A DNA stretch of 64,000 nucleotides from Microbispora corallina (GTDB lineage: Bacteria; Actinomycetota; Actinomycetes; Streptosporangiales; Streptosporangiaceae): assembly GCF_016863035.1 (NCBI RefSeq), contig NZ_BOOC01000043.1:1-64000 (forward strand). Reading direction: 5' to 3'. Shown in pieces: positions 7,666-17,273 of the stretch. Positions within the stretch are counted from its first letter, which is position 1. The number at the start of each line of letters is the position of its first letter. The translations under genes were made by a program, and so were the position numbers. The notes beneath the pieces are model-generated. The model saw only the letters and a list, made by a program, of their open reading frames with translations. It ran no database searches and was not told the DNA's origin.

Positions 7666-8912
7666 CCCTCCTCTCCGAGCCCCGCGCCGTAGGGGACGGG
7701 GTCGAGCGGCAGGCGGGCGTGCACGCGGAAGCCGCCGCCGGGGAGCGGCCCCGCCGCGAGGGCCCCGCCGTACAGCGCGGCGCGCTCCCGCATCCCGGCG
7801 AGACCGTGCCCGCCGAGGCCGTCCTCCGCGGGCAGCACCCGCGCGCCGGGCCCGTCGTCGGTCACCTCGATCCGCACCTCGTCCGCCGCGCGCTCGACGA
7901 CCACGCGGCATCGGGCCGGGGCCGCGTGCCGCACCACGTTCGTGACCGCCTCCTGCACGATCCGGTAGACCGACAGCTCCACGCCGTCGGGCAGCCGTCC
8001 CTCCACCCGTACGTCGAGGTCCACCCGCACCCCCGCCAGCGCGGCGCGGCCGGCGACGTCGGGCAGGGCGGCCAGCCCGGGGACGGGCCCGAGGTCGGCG
8101 CGCCCCTCCCCCGACCGCAGGACGCCGAGCATCCGGCGCATCTCGGCCAGCGCCTCCCGGCTGGTGGTCTCGATGACGCGCAGGGCGTCGCGCACCTCGT
8201 CCGGCCGCTCGCCCGCCACATGGGCGGCGATCGCGGCCTTCACCCCGATCACGCTGAGCGTGTGGGACACGACGTCGTGGAGCTCGCGGGCGAGCCGCAG
8301 CCGCTCCTCCGTCACCGCGCGTTCGGCGGCCTGCCCGGCCGAGCGCGCGGCGTAGGCCCGCCGTTCCCGCACGGCGCGGCCGATCGTCCAGGCCCCGCCG
8401 GCGGCGACGCACCCGGTCAGGACCCATCCGGCGACGTCGCGGCCGGGGGTCTGCGGGGAGCCGCCGCCGACGGTGGCGAGCAGCGCGGTCAGCGCGCTGA
8501 GCAGGCCGATCGCGAGCGTCGGCTCGCGCCTGCGGCGGGGGGCCGTCAGGGCCACCGTGTACAGGGCGTACGCCGCCGCCGCGAACGGCTCCCGCACGAC
8601 GCCGAGCGCGAGCCCGGCCGCGGACGCCGTGAGGACGACCGCGAACACGGGCAGCGGCCACAGCCTCCGGACCGCGACGGGCAGCGCGACGGCGGCGACG
8701 ACCAGGCACCGGACCCACGGCTGCACGGGCGACGGCCGCGCGAGCGCGCCCACGAGCAGCACGAGGCCGTATCCCGTCCCGGCCAGCGCGTCGAGCCCGA
8801 CGAGCTCCCAGCGGCGCAGCGCCCGGGGGAACAGCGGCCGAACGCCCGGATCGTCCACCCGGCAACGGTAGCCCGCCGGCCCCGCCGGGCGCCTCCGCCC
8901 GTGGTCGGTCAT
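7662..8912 (-). CDS. Sensor histidine kinase (HisKA_3 type)
   Basis: This 416-residue protein has about five hydrophobic segments in residues 37-175, then the HisKA_3 dimerisation domain with ELHDVVSHTLSVIG (phospho-His212). An HATPase_c domain follows, with VQEAVTNVVRHA, VTDDGPGA and GLGGHGLAGMRERAALYGG. There is no large extracytoplasmic domain, so the signal is probably sensed in the membrane. It partners the response regulator at 6979-7665. The start is uncertain: the ATG at 8912 has CGGAGG directly against it, and a GTG near residue 19 is possible. Confidence 0.9.
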   Translation of the reverse strand: MTDHGRRRPAGPAGYRCRVDDPGVRPLFPRALRRWELVGLDALAGTGYGLVLLVGALARPSPVQPWVRCLVVAAVALPVAVRRLWPLPVFAVVLTASAAGLALGVVREPFAAAAYALYTVALTAPRRRREPTLAIGLLSALTALLATVGGGSPQTPGRDVAGWVLTGCVAAGGAWTIGRAVRERRAYAARSAGQAAERAVTEERLRLARELHDVVSHTLSVIGVKAAIAAHVAGERPDEVRDALRVIETTSREALAEMRRMLGVLRSGEGRADLGPVPGLAALPDVAGRAALAGVRVDLDVRVEGRLPDGVELSVYRIVQEAVTNVVRHAAPARCRVVVERAADEVRIEVTDDGPGARVLPAEDGLGGHGLAGMRERAALYGGALAAGPLPGGGFRVHARLPLDPVPYGAGLGEEG

Positions 8913-9013
8913 CCTCCGGGCGGAGGCCCGGCCGCCGTACGACCGGGAGACGAGCGGCGATCTCGGACGCCGGTCCGATGCGCGGGAGGGGCGCGGCGCG
9001 GGACGGTCGGACC

Positions 9014-9925
9014 GTGATCGACGTGACGGATCTGACCAAGGGGTACGGCGGCACGGTCGCCGTGGACCGCCTGACGTTCCACGTGAAACCAGGACGGGTG
9101 ACGGGCTTCCTCGGCCCCAACGGCGCGGGGAAGTCCACGACCATGCGGGTGATCCTCGGGCTCGACCGGCCGACGGCGGGGACGGCGCTGATCGGGGGCC
9201 GCCGGTACGGCGAGATGCGGCATCCGCTCCGCGAGGTGGGCGCGCTGCTGGACGCCACGGCCGTCCAGGGCGGCCGCACCCCGCTGGGCCATCTCGGGTG
9301 GATCGCCCGGAGCAACCGGATCGGGCGCGAGCGGGTGGCGGCGGTGCTGGAGCTGGCCGGGCTCGCGGGCGCCGCCCGCACCCGGATCGGCCGGTTCTCC
9401 CTGGGGATGAAGCAGCGGCTCGGCATCGCGGCGGCCCTTCTCGGCGACCCGGGCGTGCTGATGCTGGACGAGCCGGTCAACGGGCTCGACCCCGACGGGG
9501 TCCGGTGGATCCGCGGGCTGCTGCGCGGGCTGGCGGCCGAGGGCCGGACGGTGCTGCTGTCCAGCCACCTGATGAGCGAGATGGAGCTCACGGCCGACCA
9601 CCTGGTGGTCATCGGCCGTGGACGGCTGATCGCGGACACCTCCCTCGGCGAGCTGGCCGCCCGCTTCCCCCGCGGGGTGCTGGTCCGCTCCCCGCGCACG
9701 GGCGAGCTGGCCCGCCTGCTCGCCGAGGCCGGGGCGGCGGTGGCGACCGGCGCGGAGGGCGGACTGACGGTGAGCGGCCTCGGCGCGGCCGAGATCGGCG
9801 AGCTGGCCGCCCGGCACGCGATCCCGGTCCACGAGGTGACCCCGAGGACGGCCTCGCTGGAGGACATCTACCTGCGCCTGACGGACGGCGCGACGGAGCA
9901 CGCCGCAGGGAGGGCCGAGCGGTGA
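9014..9925 (+). CDS. ABC-2 type exporter ATP-binding protein
   Basis: This 303-residue ATPase starts at the GTG at 9014 (MIDVTDLTKGYGG). It has Walker A GPNGAGKST, a signature read as RFSLGMKQRLGIA, Walker B VLMLDEPVNGLDPDG and switch His SSH. The C-terminal extension (EVTPRTASLEDIYLRLT) is typical of BcrA/DrrA/CcmA-like exporters for drugs, lipids or peptides. The permease follows with a GTGA overlap. It is divergent from the two-component system at 6979-8912. Confidence 0.92.
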   Translation: MIDVTDLTKGYGGTVAVDRLTFHVKPGRVTGFLGPNGAGKSTTMRVILGLDRPTAGTALIGGRRYGEMRHPLREVGALLDATAVQGGRTPLGHLGWIARSNRIGRERVAAVLELAGLAGAARTRIGRFSLGMKQRLGIAAALLGDPGVLMLDEPVNGLDPDGVRWIRGLLRGLAAEGRTVLLSSHLMSEMELTADHLVVIGRGRLIADTSLGELAARFPRGVLVRSPRTGELARLLAEAGAAVATGAEGGLTVSGLGAAEIGELAARHAIPVHEVTPRTASLEDIYLRLTDGATEHAAGRAER

Positions 9926-10704
9926 CCGACGTCCTCGCCGCCGAATGGCGCAAGCTGTGGTCGGCCCGGTCCACCCGCCTGGTGCTGGCGGTCGTCGCCG
10001 CGTCCGTCGGACTGATGGCCCTGCTGGCCTGGTACGCCGCGAATCTGTGGGACGGGCTGCCGCCCGCGCGCAGGTCGACGATGGGCCTCGCCCCGCTCCC
10101 CGGGCTGCTGGAGTGGATCGCGTCCCTGTGCTTCGCGGTGCTGGGCGTGATCTCGTTCACGGGCGAGTACGGCACCGGCATGATCCGCCTGACGTTCACG
10201 GCGATGCCCTCCCGGCGGTCGGTGCTCGCGGCGAAGGCGGCGGTCGTGGGGGCCCTGGCGCTGGCCTGCGGCCTGGCGGCCGTCGCCGCCACGTCCCTGC
10301 TGGGCCGGGCGATCATCGGCGGCCGGACCATGCGGGGACAGCCGACCGAGCCGTTCCTCCAGGAGCTCCCGCAGCTCGGCGCGATGGGCCTGTCGATCAC
10401 GACGTTCGCGCTGCTCGGGCTGTTCGCCGGGGCGATCGCGCGCTCGACGGCCGCCGCCGTGGCCGTTCTAGTGGCGATCTGGTACGTGATCCCCATCGTC
10501 GTGAACAACGTCCCCGCCCCCTGGGACGAACGACTCGGCTCGGTGCTGCCGGGGGCGCTCGCCGGCCAGATGGCCGGCACCGGCAACCCGTACTCGGTCG
10601 GCGGCTCGCTCCTGTCCCCCCTCGCCGCGCTCGCCGTGACCGCCGCCTACGTGCTCGTGCCGTACGGACTGGCGGCGGCCGCGCTCTCCCGCAGGGACGC
10701 CTGA
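9922..10704 (+). CDS. ABC-2 type exporter permease
   Basis: This 260-residue membrane protein has about six hydrophobic segments. It starts MTDVLAAEWRKLWSARSTRL, a typical opening for ABC-2 permeases of the YhaP/NosY sort, and has the FTGEYGTGMIRLTFTAMPSR loop. The GTG overlaps the ATPase stop. Together they form a half-transporter pair that dimerises. The substrate is unknown. Its stop is 3 bp from the stop of the convergent MacB-like gene. Confidence 0.88.
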   Translation: MTDVLAAEWRKLWSARSTRLVLAVVAASVGLMALLAWYAANLWDGLPPARRSTMGLAPLPGLLEWIASLCFAVLGVISFTGEYGTGMIRLTFTAMPSRRSVLAAKAAVVGALALACGLAAVAATSLLGRAIIGGRTMRGQPTEPFLQELPQLGAMGLSITTFALLGLFAGAIARSTAAAVAVLVAIWYVIPIVVNNVPAPWDERLGSVLPGALAGQMAGTGNPYSVGGSLLSPLAALAVTAAYVLVPYGLAAAALSRRDA

Positions 10705-10707
10705 ACG

Positions 10708-11934
10708 TCAGACCGCGGCCAGGGCGCCGGCGGGGGGCATGCGGGAGGCGCGGACCGACGGGTACAGGCCCGCCACCACGCCGACCGCGACGGCGCCCGC
10801 CACGCCCCCGGCCACGGCGGCCTCGGGGACGACGGGCGGCCAGCCCTGGGCGAGCGCGTAGCCGACCGCCGCCGGCACGCCCAGCGCGACGCCCGCGACC
10901 CCCCCGAGGCCCGACAGCGCGACCGACTCCGCCAGGAACTGGGCCCGGACGTGCCCCCGGGTCGCCCCGAGCGCCCTCCGCAGGCCGATCTCCCGGCGCC
11001 GCTCCAGCACGGAGACCACCATGGTGTCGGCCACCCCGATGCCGCCGACCAGCAGGGCGACGCCGGCGAGGCCGAGGAACAGCGCCGAGAACGCGGTCTC
11101 GGTCACCCGCTTGGCCGCCAGGGCGTCGGACGGCCTCCCGACGAGCACGAGGCCGGGCGTCTGAGGCGCCACGGTGGCGGGGAGCACGGCCCGGACGTCC
11201 TCCACGGCGTCCTCCCTCGCCTGGACGTACACCACCGTGGGGTGGCCGTCGAAGCGGAGCAGGCGGCGGGCGGCCTCCCAGCCGACCAGGACGGATCGGT
11301 CGATCTCGGGGGCCAGCGGCACGGCGTCGAGGATCCCGGTGACCGTGAACCAGTGGCCGCCGACGGAGATCTGCGGCGGCCGGCGGCCCGCGCCCAGGTC
11401 GTCGATGCCCAGCCGTATGGCCGCCTGATATCCCAGGACGGCCACCGGGAACCGGTCGACCGGCGCGCTCAGGAACCGTCCCGAGCGGATCCTCCCGTGG
11501 ATCGCGGCCGGCAGGTTCTCCCGGGCGGCGAGGACGCTGATCCCGGCCGCGTCCCCCTCGTCCGCCCGGTCCGAGCGGGCCACGACGGCGTGCGTGTTGG
11601 CGACCGCGGCCGCCGTCGTGACCGGCCCGATGCGGGCGGCCATCCGGTCGGCGTCCTCCGGCAGCAGGACGGGTGGATCCTGGTTGGGCATGGGCTCGGC
11701 GCGCAGCATGCCGGTGCCGAGCGCGGACAGGCGCTCCATCAGCGCCTTCTGTCCGCTCGCCGGGATGCCGATCACCACGATGACGGTCGCGACCCCGATC
11801 GCGATGCCGAGGGCGGACAGCGCGGCCCGCACCTTCCGGATGCGGATGCCCAGCAGGCCGAGCCGCAGCACATCCGGCGGCGATAGCCGTACCGGCCGGC
11901 TCCCGGTCAGGGCGCCGCGGGCGCCCGCGCTCAC
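10708..11934 (-). CDS. MacB/FtsX-type ABC permease
   Basis: This 408-residue protein has an N-terminal transmembrane helix ([22 protein letters not shown]), a large extracytoplasmic MacB_PCD-like domain, and three C-terminal helices. FtsX features are present, including [21 protein letters not shown]. It belongs to a MacAB-like tripartite or mechanotransmission efflux system. The order adaptor-ATPase-permease, with ATGA and GTGA overlaps, indicates one translationally coupled operon from 13738. The likely cargo is an antimicrobial or envelope molecule (inferred from family and the adjacent two-component system). Confidence 0.9.
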   Translation of the reverse strand: MSAGARGALTGSRPVRLSPPDVLRLGLLGIRIRKVRAALSALGIAIGVATVIVVIGIPASGQKALMERLSALGTGMLRAEPMPNQDPPVLLPEDADRMAARIGPVTTAAAVANTHAVVARSDRADEGDAAGISVLAARENLPAAIHGRIRSGRFLSAPVDRFPVAVLGYQAAIRLGIDDLGAGRRPPQISVGGHWFTVTGILDAVPLAPEIDRSVLVGWEAARRLLRFDGHPTVVYVQAREDAVEDVRAVLPATVAPQTPGLVLVGRPSDALAAKRVTETAFSALFLGLAGVALLVGGIGVADTMVVSVLERRREIGLRRALGATRGHVRAQFLAESVALSGLGGVAGVALGVPAAVGYALAQGWPPVVPEAAVAGGVAGAVAVGVVAGLYPSVRASRMPPAGALAAV

Positions 11935-12626
11935 GCCGCGCTCCCGGCGCGGACGTCGGCGACGACCCGCCCGTCGAGGATCTCCACGCGGCGGGGCGCG
12001 CGGGCCGCGAGGTCGCGGTCGTGCGTCACGATCGCGATCGTCGTGCCCTCCCCGTTCAGGCGGACGAGCAGGTCGAGCACGGCCCTGCCGTTGGCCGTGT
12101 CGAGCGACCCGGTGGGCTCGTCGGCCAGGACCAGCGACGGCCCGTTGACCAGCGCCCGCGCGATCGCGACCCGCTGGCGCTCGCCGCCCGACAGCTGGTG
12201 CGGCAGGTGCCCGGCCCGGTGGGACAGCCCCACGCGGTCGAGCGCCTCCAGGGCCAGCGGCCTGCGCCGGCGGTGCGGCACGCCGGCGTAGAGCAGCCCG
12301 GTCGCGACGTTCTCGGCCGCGCTCAGCCCGTCCGTGAGGTGGAACTGCTGGAAGACGAAGCCCAGGTGGCGGCCGCGCAGCGCGGACAGCCGCCGGTCGC
12401 CGAGGCTCCCCGCGTCCTGGCCGCCGATCTCCACGCCGCCGCTGGTCGGCAGGTCGAGCGTGCCCATGATGGTGAGCAGCGTCGACTTCCCCGACCCGGA
12501 CGGCCCGACGATCGCGAGGAGCTCCCCCTCGTGGACGTCCAGCGAGACGTCGTCGAGGGCGACCACCCCGCCCGGATGGACCTTGCCCGCCCGCCGGACG
12601 CGCAGGAACGGAACCGGCCCGCTCAT
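11931..12626 (-). CDS. MacB/LolD-type ABC ATPase
   Basis: This 231-residue ATPase starts at the ATG at 12626, overlapping the adaptor stop as ATGA. It has Walker [13 protein letters not shown], signature [16 protein letters not shown] and Walker [14 protein letters not shown], the canonical pattern of the LolD/MacB ATPase branch. It energises the permease encoded immediately downstream. Confidence 0.94.
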   Translation of the reverse strand: MSGPVPFLRVRRAGKVHPGGVVALDDVSLDVHEGELLAIVGPSGSGKSTLLTIMGTLDLPTSGGVEIGGQDAGSLGDRRLSALRGRHLGFVFQQFHLTDGLSAAENVATGLLYAGVPHRRRRPLALEALDRVGLSHRAGHLPHQLSGGERQRVAIARALVNGPSLVLADEPTGSLDTANGRAVLDLLVRLNGEGTTIAIVTHDRDLAARAPRRVEILDGRVVADVRAGSAA

Positions 12627-13738
12627 GAGCTGGTCACCACCTTCAGCCCGGCGGCGATGCCGGGGCCGCCGACCTCGACCATCCCCCGGGCGAACATCCC
12701 CGTTCTGGCGGCGACCAGCGTGCCGCCGGGCGTCTGGAGGGCGTAGCCGCCCTCGCGCAGGGCGAGCAGCGCGCCGATCGGCACCGCCAGCACTCCCCGC
12801 CGCAGGGCGGAGGTGAAGCGCACCTCGACCGGCGCGGCGTCGAGCCCCTTGATCCTCTTCGCCGGGGTCACGGTGACGTCGAGCCGGGTCTGGGACTGGC
12901 CCGAGGAGTCGGCGGCGTCCTGGGCGGTCCGCGCGACCGCCGTGACCGTCCCGCCGGCCGTGCGGCCGTCCGGGAGGACGATCCGCACCTTCGCGCCGCG
13001 CCGGATCGTCCCGGCCGAGGCGGTCTCCACCGGCACGGTCACCACCTGGGCCGTCCGGGTGACCGAGAGGATCTCTCCCGCGACCGGGTCGCCGAGCTGT
13101 GCCTTCACCGCGTCGACCCGCATCGGGCCGGGGAACACCACGGCCTGCCCGACGTCCAGCACGCCCGTCGGTTTGAGGCCGTTGTCCTGCTGCCACCGTT
13201 TCAGTGCCGCGCGCAGCGACGCGGTGAACACCTCCCCGGGTGGCGCCGGCGTCCCCTGGGGCGCCGGCGACCAGGAGCGGACCGGAGCCGAGCCGGGCGC
13301 GTAACCGAGGGCCCGCAGGTTGTCCGCCACAACAGCCACGTCACGTCCCCGCGCCCCGAGCGCGCCCAGCCTCCGAAACAGCGGCGTGTCGCCGTAGAAG
13401 ACCGCCACCGGGCGGTCGTCCGCCCAGTACAGCGGCCTGCCCCTGACCGTCGTCGCCCCCGGCTTCGGCAGCCGGGTGACGAGCCCGGTCCCGGCGCCCC
13501 GCAGGGGCCGGGCCGCTCCGAAACCGAGGGTTCCGGGGAGGGTGACGGTGTCCGACAGGTCGGTCTTCACCACGGTGGTCGTGGCCACCGGGATCCCGGT
13601 GACGCGCGGCGCGGGCGGCGGGCCGCCGCGGGTCGCGACCGCGACCGCCCCCGCGCCGGCCACCGCGGCCAGCGCGGCCCCCGCGACCACGAGCCGCCCG
13701 CGGCGCCGCCGGGCGTCGCCGTCCCCCTCGGTCACCAT
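12623..13738 (-). CDS. Efflux periplasmic-adaptor-like protein with peptidoglycan-binding domain
   Basis: This 371-residue protein has an N-terminal membrane anchor ([21 protein letters not shown]). A peptidoglycan-binding-1-like region follows ([28 protein letters not shown]), then an HlyD/RND-adaptor-like beta-barrel part ([20 protein letters not shown]). In Gram-positive actinomycetes such proteins link MacB-type permeases to the cell wall. GGAGG precedes the ATG. The 11-bp direct repeat at 13818-13833 lies 80 bp upstream and is shared with the divergent two-component operon. Confidence 0.88.
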   Translation of the reverse strand: MVTEGDGDARRRRGRLVVAGAALAAVAGAGAVAVATRGGPPPAPRVTGIPVATTTVVKTDLSDTVTLPGTLGFGAARPLRGAGTGLVTRLPKPGATTVRGRPLYWADDRPVAVFYGDTPLFRRLGALGARGRDVAVVADNLRALGYAPGSAPVRSWSPAPQGTPAPPGEVFTASLRAALKRWQQDNGLKPTGVLDVGQAVVFPGPMRVDAVKAQLGDPVAGEILSVTRTAQVVTVPVETASAGTIRRGAKVRIVLPDGRTAGGTVTAVARTAQDAADSSGQSQTRLDVTVTPAKRIKGLDAAPVEVRFTSALRRGVLAVPIGALLALREGGYALQTPGGTLVAARTGMFARGMVEVGGPGIAAGLKVVTSS

Positions 13739-13817
13739 CGGACCTCCGTCCACACGTTCTCGTCCCCCTCGGCCCCCGGGCAGGGGCCCGGCACGGCGAC
13801 GAGCATGGCCGTGGAAT

Positions 13818-13833
13818 GTCAGGAAGCCGTCAG
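13818..13833. promoter_or_regulatory. GTCAG-N6-GTCAG direct repeat between efflux operon and two-component operon
   Basis: Two GTCAG pentamers sit 11 bp apart (13818-13822 and 13829-13833). This is the spacing bound by OmpR/PhoB-class response regulators. A matching repeat lies on the opposite strand at 16475-16490, ahead of the lipoprotein gene. It probably binds the regulator encoded at 13907 and could control both divergent operons (inferred). Confidence 0.55.
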
Positions 13834-13906
13834 CAACCCATAGCGCTCCGATGAGCACGCGGCCGCCCGGGGAAGGCAGTCGCCTGGCCGACCTAAGCTC
13901 GGCGGC

Positions 13907-14617
13907 ATGTGCGCATATGTCCTGGTGGCGGAGGACGACGTCAAGCAGGCCGACCTGGTCCGCCGCTATCTGGAGCACGAGGGCCACCGGGTCGTCACCG
14001 TCCACGACGGGCGGTCGGCCCTGGAGGAGGTGCGCCGCCGGGCCCCGGACCTGATGGTGCTCGACGTGATGATGCCGAAGGTGGACGGGCTCGACGTGTG
14101 CCGGATCGTCCGCGCCGAGTCGGACCTGCCGGTGCTGATGCTCACCGCGCGCACGACGGAGGACGACCTGCTGCTCGGCCTCGACCTCGGCGCGGACGAC
14201 TACATGACCAAGCCGTACAGCCCGAGGGAGCTGATGGCCCGGGTCCGCGCCCTGCTGCGGCGCACCCGGGCGGCCGCCTCCGCGCCCGCCCCCGTGCTGA
14301 CGGCCGGCGCCGTGACCGTGGACCCGGCCCGGCACGAGGTGGTCGTGGACGGCAGGCGGATCGAGTTCACGCCGGGGGAGTTCCAGATCCTGGAGCTGAT
14401 GGCCGGGGAACCCGGCAGGGTCTTCACCCGCGAGCAGATCCTGCTCCACCTGCACGGCTTCGACCGGTACATCACCTCACGGGCCGTCGACGTGCACGTC
14501 ATGAACCTGCGCAGGAAGATCGAGCCCGAGCCGCGGCGGCCGGTGCGCCTCGTGACCGTCCACGGGGTGGGCTACAAGCTGACCGACGCGGCTCCGGGCT
14601 CCCCCGATGACGCCTGA
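13907..14617 (+). CDS. OmpR/PhoB-family response regulator
   Basis: This 236-residue protein has a receiver (YVLVAEDDVKQADLVRRYL, Asp53 in VLDVMMPKVDG, Lys102 in YMTKPYSPREL) and a winged-helix domain (EFQILELMAGEPGRVFTREQILLHLHG, VDVHVMNLRRKIEP, VHGVGYKL). A TAAGCT hexamer ends 7 nt before the ATG and no ribosome-binding site is visible, so the message may be leaderless. The kinase gene overlaps its end by 11 bp. Likely targets are itself, the MacAB-like operon and the lipoprotein gene, through GTCAG repeats. Confidence 0.93.
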   Translation: MCAYVLVAEDDVKQADLVRRYLEHEGHRVVTVHDGRSALEEVRRRAPDLMVLDVMMPKVDGLDVCRIVRAESDLPVLMLTARTTEDDLLLGLDLGADDYMTKPYSPRELMARVRALLRRTRAAASAPAPVLTAGAVTVDPARHEVVVDGRRIEFTPGEFQILELMAGEPGRVFTREQILLHLHGFDRYITSRAVDVHVMNLRRKIEPEPRRPVRLVTVHGVGYKLTDAAPGSPDDA

Positions 14618-16436
14618 CCCGCCCGCCCGCCGGGGACCGCTCGCGCGCCGCGGCCTGCTGGTGCGGCTGCTGGCCGTCTCCGTGCTCGTGTCCGTGTGCT
14701 CGATCGCGGCCACCGCCTGGCTGGTGGTCCGCAGCACGACCGTGGCCATCAGGCAGGAGGAGGGCCAGGCGCTCGCGGAGGACGCCCGCGCCTACCGGGC
14801 CCTGCTCGGCTGGGCCGCGACGCACACGACGTGGGACGGCGCGCGCGACACGGTGGTCCGGCTGGCCCGCCAGATCGGGCACCGCGTCACGCTCACGACC
14901 GAGGACCGCCGGGTCGTCCTCGACTCCGACTCCGGGCCGGTGTCGCTGCCGTCCACGCCGACGGCGGTCGTCGAGCCGCTGGCCGTCGACACCGCCCTCG
15001 CCGGCGGATCGCCCTCCGACCGGATCGACCCCCGCGTGACCGGGCCCTTCCGGCTGCCCCGGGCCGAGCGCACCCGGCTGCGCGTGGCCGCCGAGCAGCA
15101 GGCGCTCTGCCTGCGGCAGAGCTTCTCCGCCACCGCCCAGGTCGTCGAGGGGCCGAGCGGGCGCCCGTACGTCGAGTCGCCCACCCTCAACCCGACGCTG
15201 GCCGCCCGCTGCGCGAGCCCGGTCCTGGACGGCCTGACGCCCACGGAGCGAAAGGCGCTGCGCCACCTCACCGGCCTCGTGAACGCGTGTCTCGAGCGCC
15301 GCGGCGCTCCCCCGGTGACGATCGGCCTCGACTTCACGTGGACACCGGTGCCTGGTCCCGCGCCGGCCGGCGGCCGGGCCTCCGGCCCTTCGGCGCAGCC
15401 ACCCGCCGCGAGCGTGCCCAGCTGCATCGCCACCGGCCGGCACGAGCAGCTCGCGCCGTACGTCGCCCCCTCGGTTCTGCTGTTCGTCAGCAGCCGGGGC
15501 GCCGGCGCCTCCACGATCGTCGACCTGTCCCCCACCGGCCAGGCCAGGATCGCGGGCGTCGTCGCGCTCGTGCTGGCCGTCACCGTGGGCGTGACCGTCC
15601 TGGCCGGCGTACGGCTCGTCCGGCCGCTGCGGGCGCTGACCCACGCGGCCCGGCGGATGACTGACGGGGACGTGTCCGCCCGCGTGGAGGTCGCCGGCGG
15701 GGACGAGATCGGCCGGCTGGCGGACGCCTTCAACGCCATGGCCCGGCGGCGCGAGCAGCTGGAGGAGCTGCGCAAGGGCATGGTCAGCGACGTCGCACAC
15801 GAGCTGCGGACCCCGCTCAGCAACATCCGCGGCTGGCTGGAGGCGACCGAGGACGGCCTGGTCGCGCCGGACCGGGCGCTGATGTCCTCGCTGCTGGAGG
15901 AGGCCGCGCTCCTCCAGCACGTCGTCGACGACCTGCAGGACCTCGCCGTCGCCGACGCCGGGGAGCTGACCCTGCACCGGCGGCCGACGGACGTCCGGGA
16001 GCTGCTCGACCAGGTGGCCACGGCACACCGGAGAGGCGCGGACGGCGCGGGCGTCCATCTGTCCGTCGAGGTCGAGGGAGAACCGTCGGTGGCCGCCGAC
16101 CCCGTGCGGCTGCGCCAGGCGGTGGGCAACCTCGTGTCCAACGCCGTCCGGCACACGCCCCCCGGAGGCCGGGTGGCCCTGCGGGCGCGTGAGGAGGGGG
16201 CCGACCTGGTGATCGAGGTCGCGGACACCGGCGTCGGCATATCGCCCGAGGACCTGCCGCTCGTCTTCGAGCGGTTCTGGCGGGTGGAGAAGTCCCGCAG
16301 CCGGCGCACCGGCGGCAGCGGGCTCGGGCTGCCCATCGTCCGCAAGCTCGTCGAGGCGCACGGCGGCTCGGTCTCCGCCGCGAGCGTCCCGGGCGAGGGC
16401 TCGGTCTTCACGATCCGCCTGCCCGTCCGTTCCTGA
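14607..16436 (+). CDS. Sensor histidine kinase with extracytoplasmic sensor domain
   Basis: This 609-residue kinase has a first transmembrane helix at about residues 14-37 and a sensor domain of roughly 270 residues outside the membrane, with several Cys. A second helix (about 313-335) precedes HAMP, then HisKA with DVAHELRTPLSN (His398) and HATPase (NLVSNAVRHTPPGG, VADTGVGIS, GLGLPIVRKLVEAHGG). The sensor contains NACLERRGAPP, resembling the Cys-Leu-x-x-(His/Arg)-Gly motif of the lipoprotein at 16514. It is paired with the regulator just upstream. Confidence 0.93.
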   Translation: MTPDPPARRGPLARRGLLVRLLAVSVLVSVCSIAATAWLVVRSTTVAIRQEEGQALAEDARAYRALLGWAATHTTWDGARDTVVRLARQIGHRVTLTTEDRRVVLDSDSGPVSLPSTPTAVVEPLAVDTALAGGSPSDRIDPRVTGPFRLPRAERTRLRVAAEQQALCLRQSFSATAQVVEGPSGRPYVESPTLNPTLAARCASPVLDGLTPTERKALRHLTGLVNACLERRGAPPVTIGLDFTWTPVPGPAPAGGRASGPSAQPPAASVPSCIATGRHEQLAPYVAPSVLLFVSSRGAGASTIVDLSPTGQARIAGVVALVLAVTVGVTVLAGVRLVRPLRALTHAARRMTDGDVSARVEVAGGDEIGRLADAFNAMARRREQLEELRKGMVSDVAHELRTPLSNIRGWLEATEDGLVAPDRALMSSLLEEAALLQHVVDDLQDLAVADAGELTLHRRPTDVRELLDQVATAHRRGADGAGVHLSVEVEGEPSVAADPVRLRQAVGNLVSNAVRHTPPGGRVALRAREEGADLVIEVADTGVGISPEDLPLVFERFWRVEKSRSRRTGGSGLGLPIVRKLVEAHGGSVSAASVPGEGSVFTIRLPVRS

Positions 16437-16474
16437 AGCGGCAGGCCGCACGACTACCGCGCCCTCATCCGGGC

Positions 16475-16490
16475 CTGACGATTCCCTGAC
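16475..16490. promoter_or_regulatory. CTGAC-N6-CTGAC direct repeat ahead of the lipoprotein gene
   Basis: CTGAC occurs at 16475-16479 and 16486-16490, an 11-bp period. On the reverse strand this is GTCAG-N6-GTCAG, the motif seen at 13818-13833. It is centred about 31 bp upstream of the lipoprotein ATG, so it may overlap the -35 element. Confidence 0.5.
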
Positions 16491-16513
16491 ACGGGTCCCC
16501 CATCCTCGTCCCC

Positions 16514-17197
16514 ATGAACGGACACAGCATCGTCACGCCGACGGGAACGCGCATCCGGCTCGGGAGGGCACTGGGCGCGGCCGCGCTCGCCGCCGCCGCG
16601 CTGACGGCCTGCGGGGGGACCTCGCAGGCCGCCTCCGGCGCGCAGAACGACCCTGCCGCGCAGAACGACCCTGCCGCGCAGAACGACCATGTCGCCTCCC
16701 TCGTCACCGCCACGGCCTCCGGCGCGACGGCCGCGGGAACGGCCGCGGCCCGGCCGCCGAAGCAGGAGACGGTCGACTCGCGGCGCCCGCAGCTGCGCCT
16801 GGACAGCTCCGAGGAGGAGATCACCGCGCTGAGGAAGGCGTACGCCGAGTGCCTGCGCGAGCACGGCGCATGGGACGCGGGGACGACGGGCTCCGCGGCG
16901 CAGAAGGCCGAGGACAAGGCCCGGAAGTCCTGCGAGGACAAGGAGCCCCTCCTGCCGCCCGAGATGGACCCCGAGCGGAACCCGCACTACGCCGACGCCG
17001 TCAGGGCGGAGGTGAAGTGCCTGAAGGGCCACGGGTTCAAGGTCCACCTCGTCCCCGCCGCCGGCTCGGACCCCAACGCGATCTCCTGGACGTACGACAG
17101 CATCCCCGCGGAGGGCGTGGACATCGAGGGGATTCAGGACCAGTGCCGGATCAAGGCGTTCGGCGGCGGCGGGGCGTTGCGCCCGGGCCCCGCGTGA
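16514..17197 (+). CDS. Lipoprotein with paired CLxxHG motifs
   Basis: This 227-residue protein has a lipoprotein signal (AAALTACGG, lipidated Cys near residue 33) and a linker with three AQND repeats. The mature domain contains YAECLREHGAWD and VKCLKGHGFKV plus two further Cys. Similar (Y/F)xxCMRxHG lipoproteins in actinomycetes tend to lie beside MacAB-like transporters and two-component systems, as here. A CATCCT hexamer 7 nt before the ATG allows a leaderless start. It may be a substrate-binding or sensor accessory to the kinase or efflux system (inferred). Function is unknown. Confidence 0.8.
   Translation: MNGHSIVTPTGTRIRLGRALGAAALAAAALTACGGTSQAASGAQNDPAAQNDPAAQNDHVASLVTATASGATAAGTAAARPPKQETVDSRRPQLRLDSSEEEITALRKAYAECLREHGAWDAGTTGSAAQKAEDKARKSCEDKEPLLPPEMDPERNPHYADAVRAEVKCLKGHGFKVHLVPAAGSDPNAISWTYDSIPAEGVDIEGIQDQCRIKAFGGGGALRPGPA
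16640..16693 (+). repeat. Three tandem 18-bp repeats in the lipoprotein linker
   Basis: The unit GCGCAGAACGACCCTGCC occurs twice exactly and a third time with two changes. The units are in frame and encode AQNDPA-type repeats just after the lipidation site. Copy number may vary between strains. Confidence 0.9.
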
Positions 17198-17273
17198 GCC
17201 GTACGGCCTGTGGGAGGCCCGGCCCGGGTCCGGCGGAGGTGACGGCGGCGGCTGTCCGGGTACCGCTCCTGGC

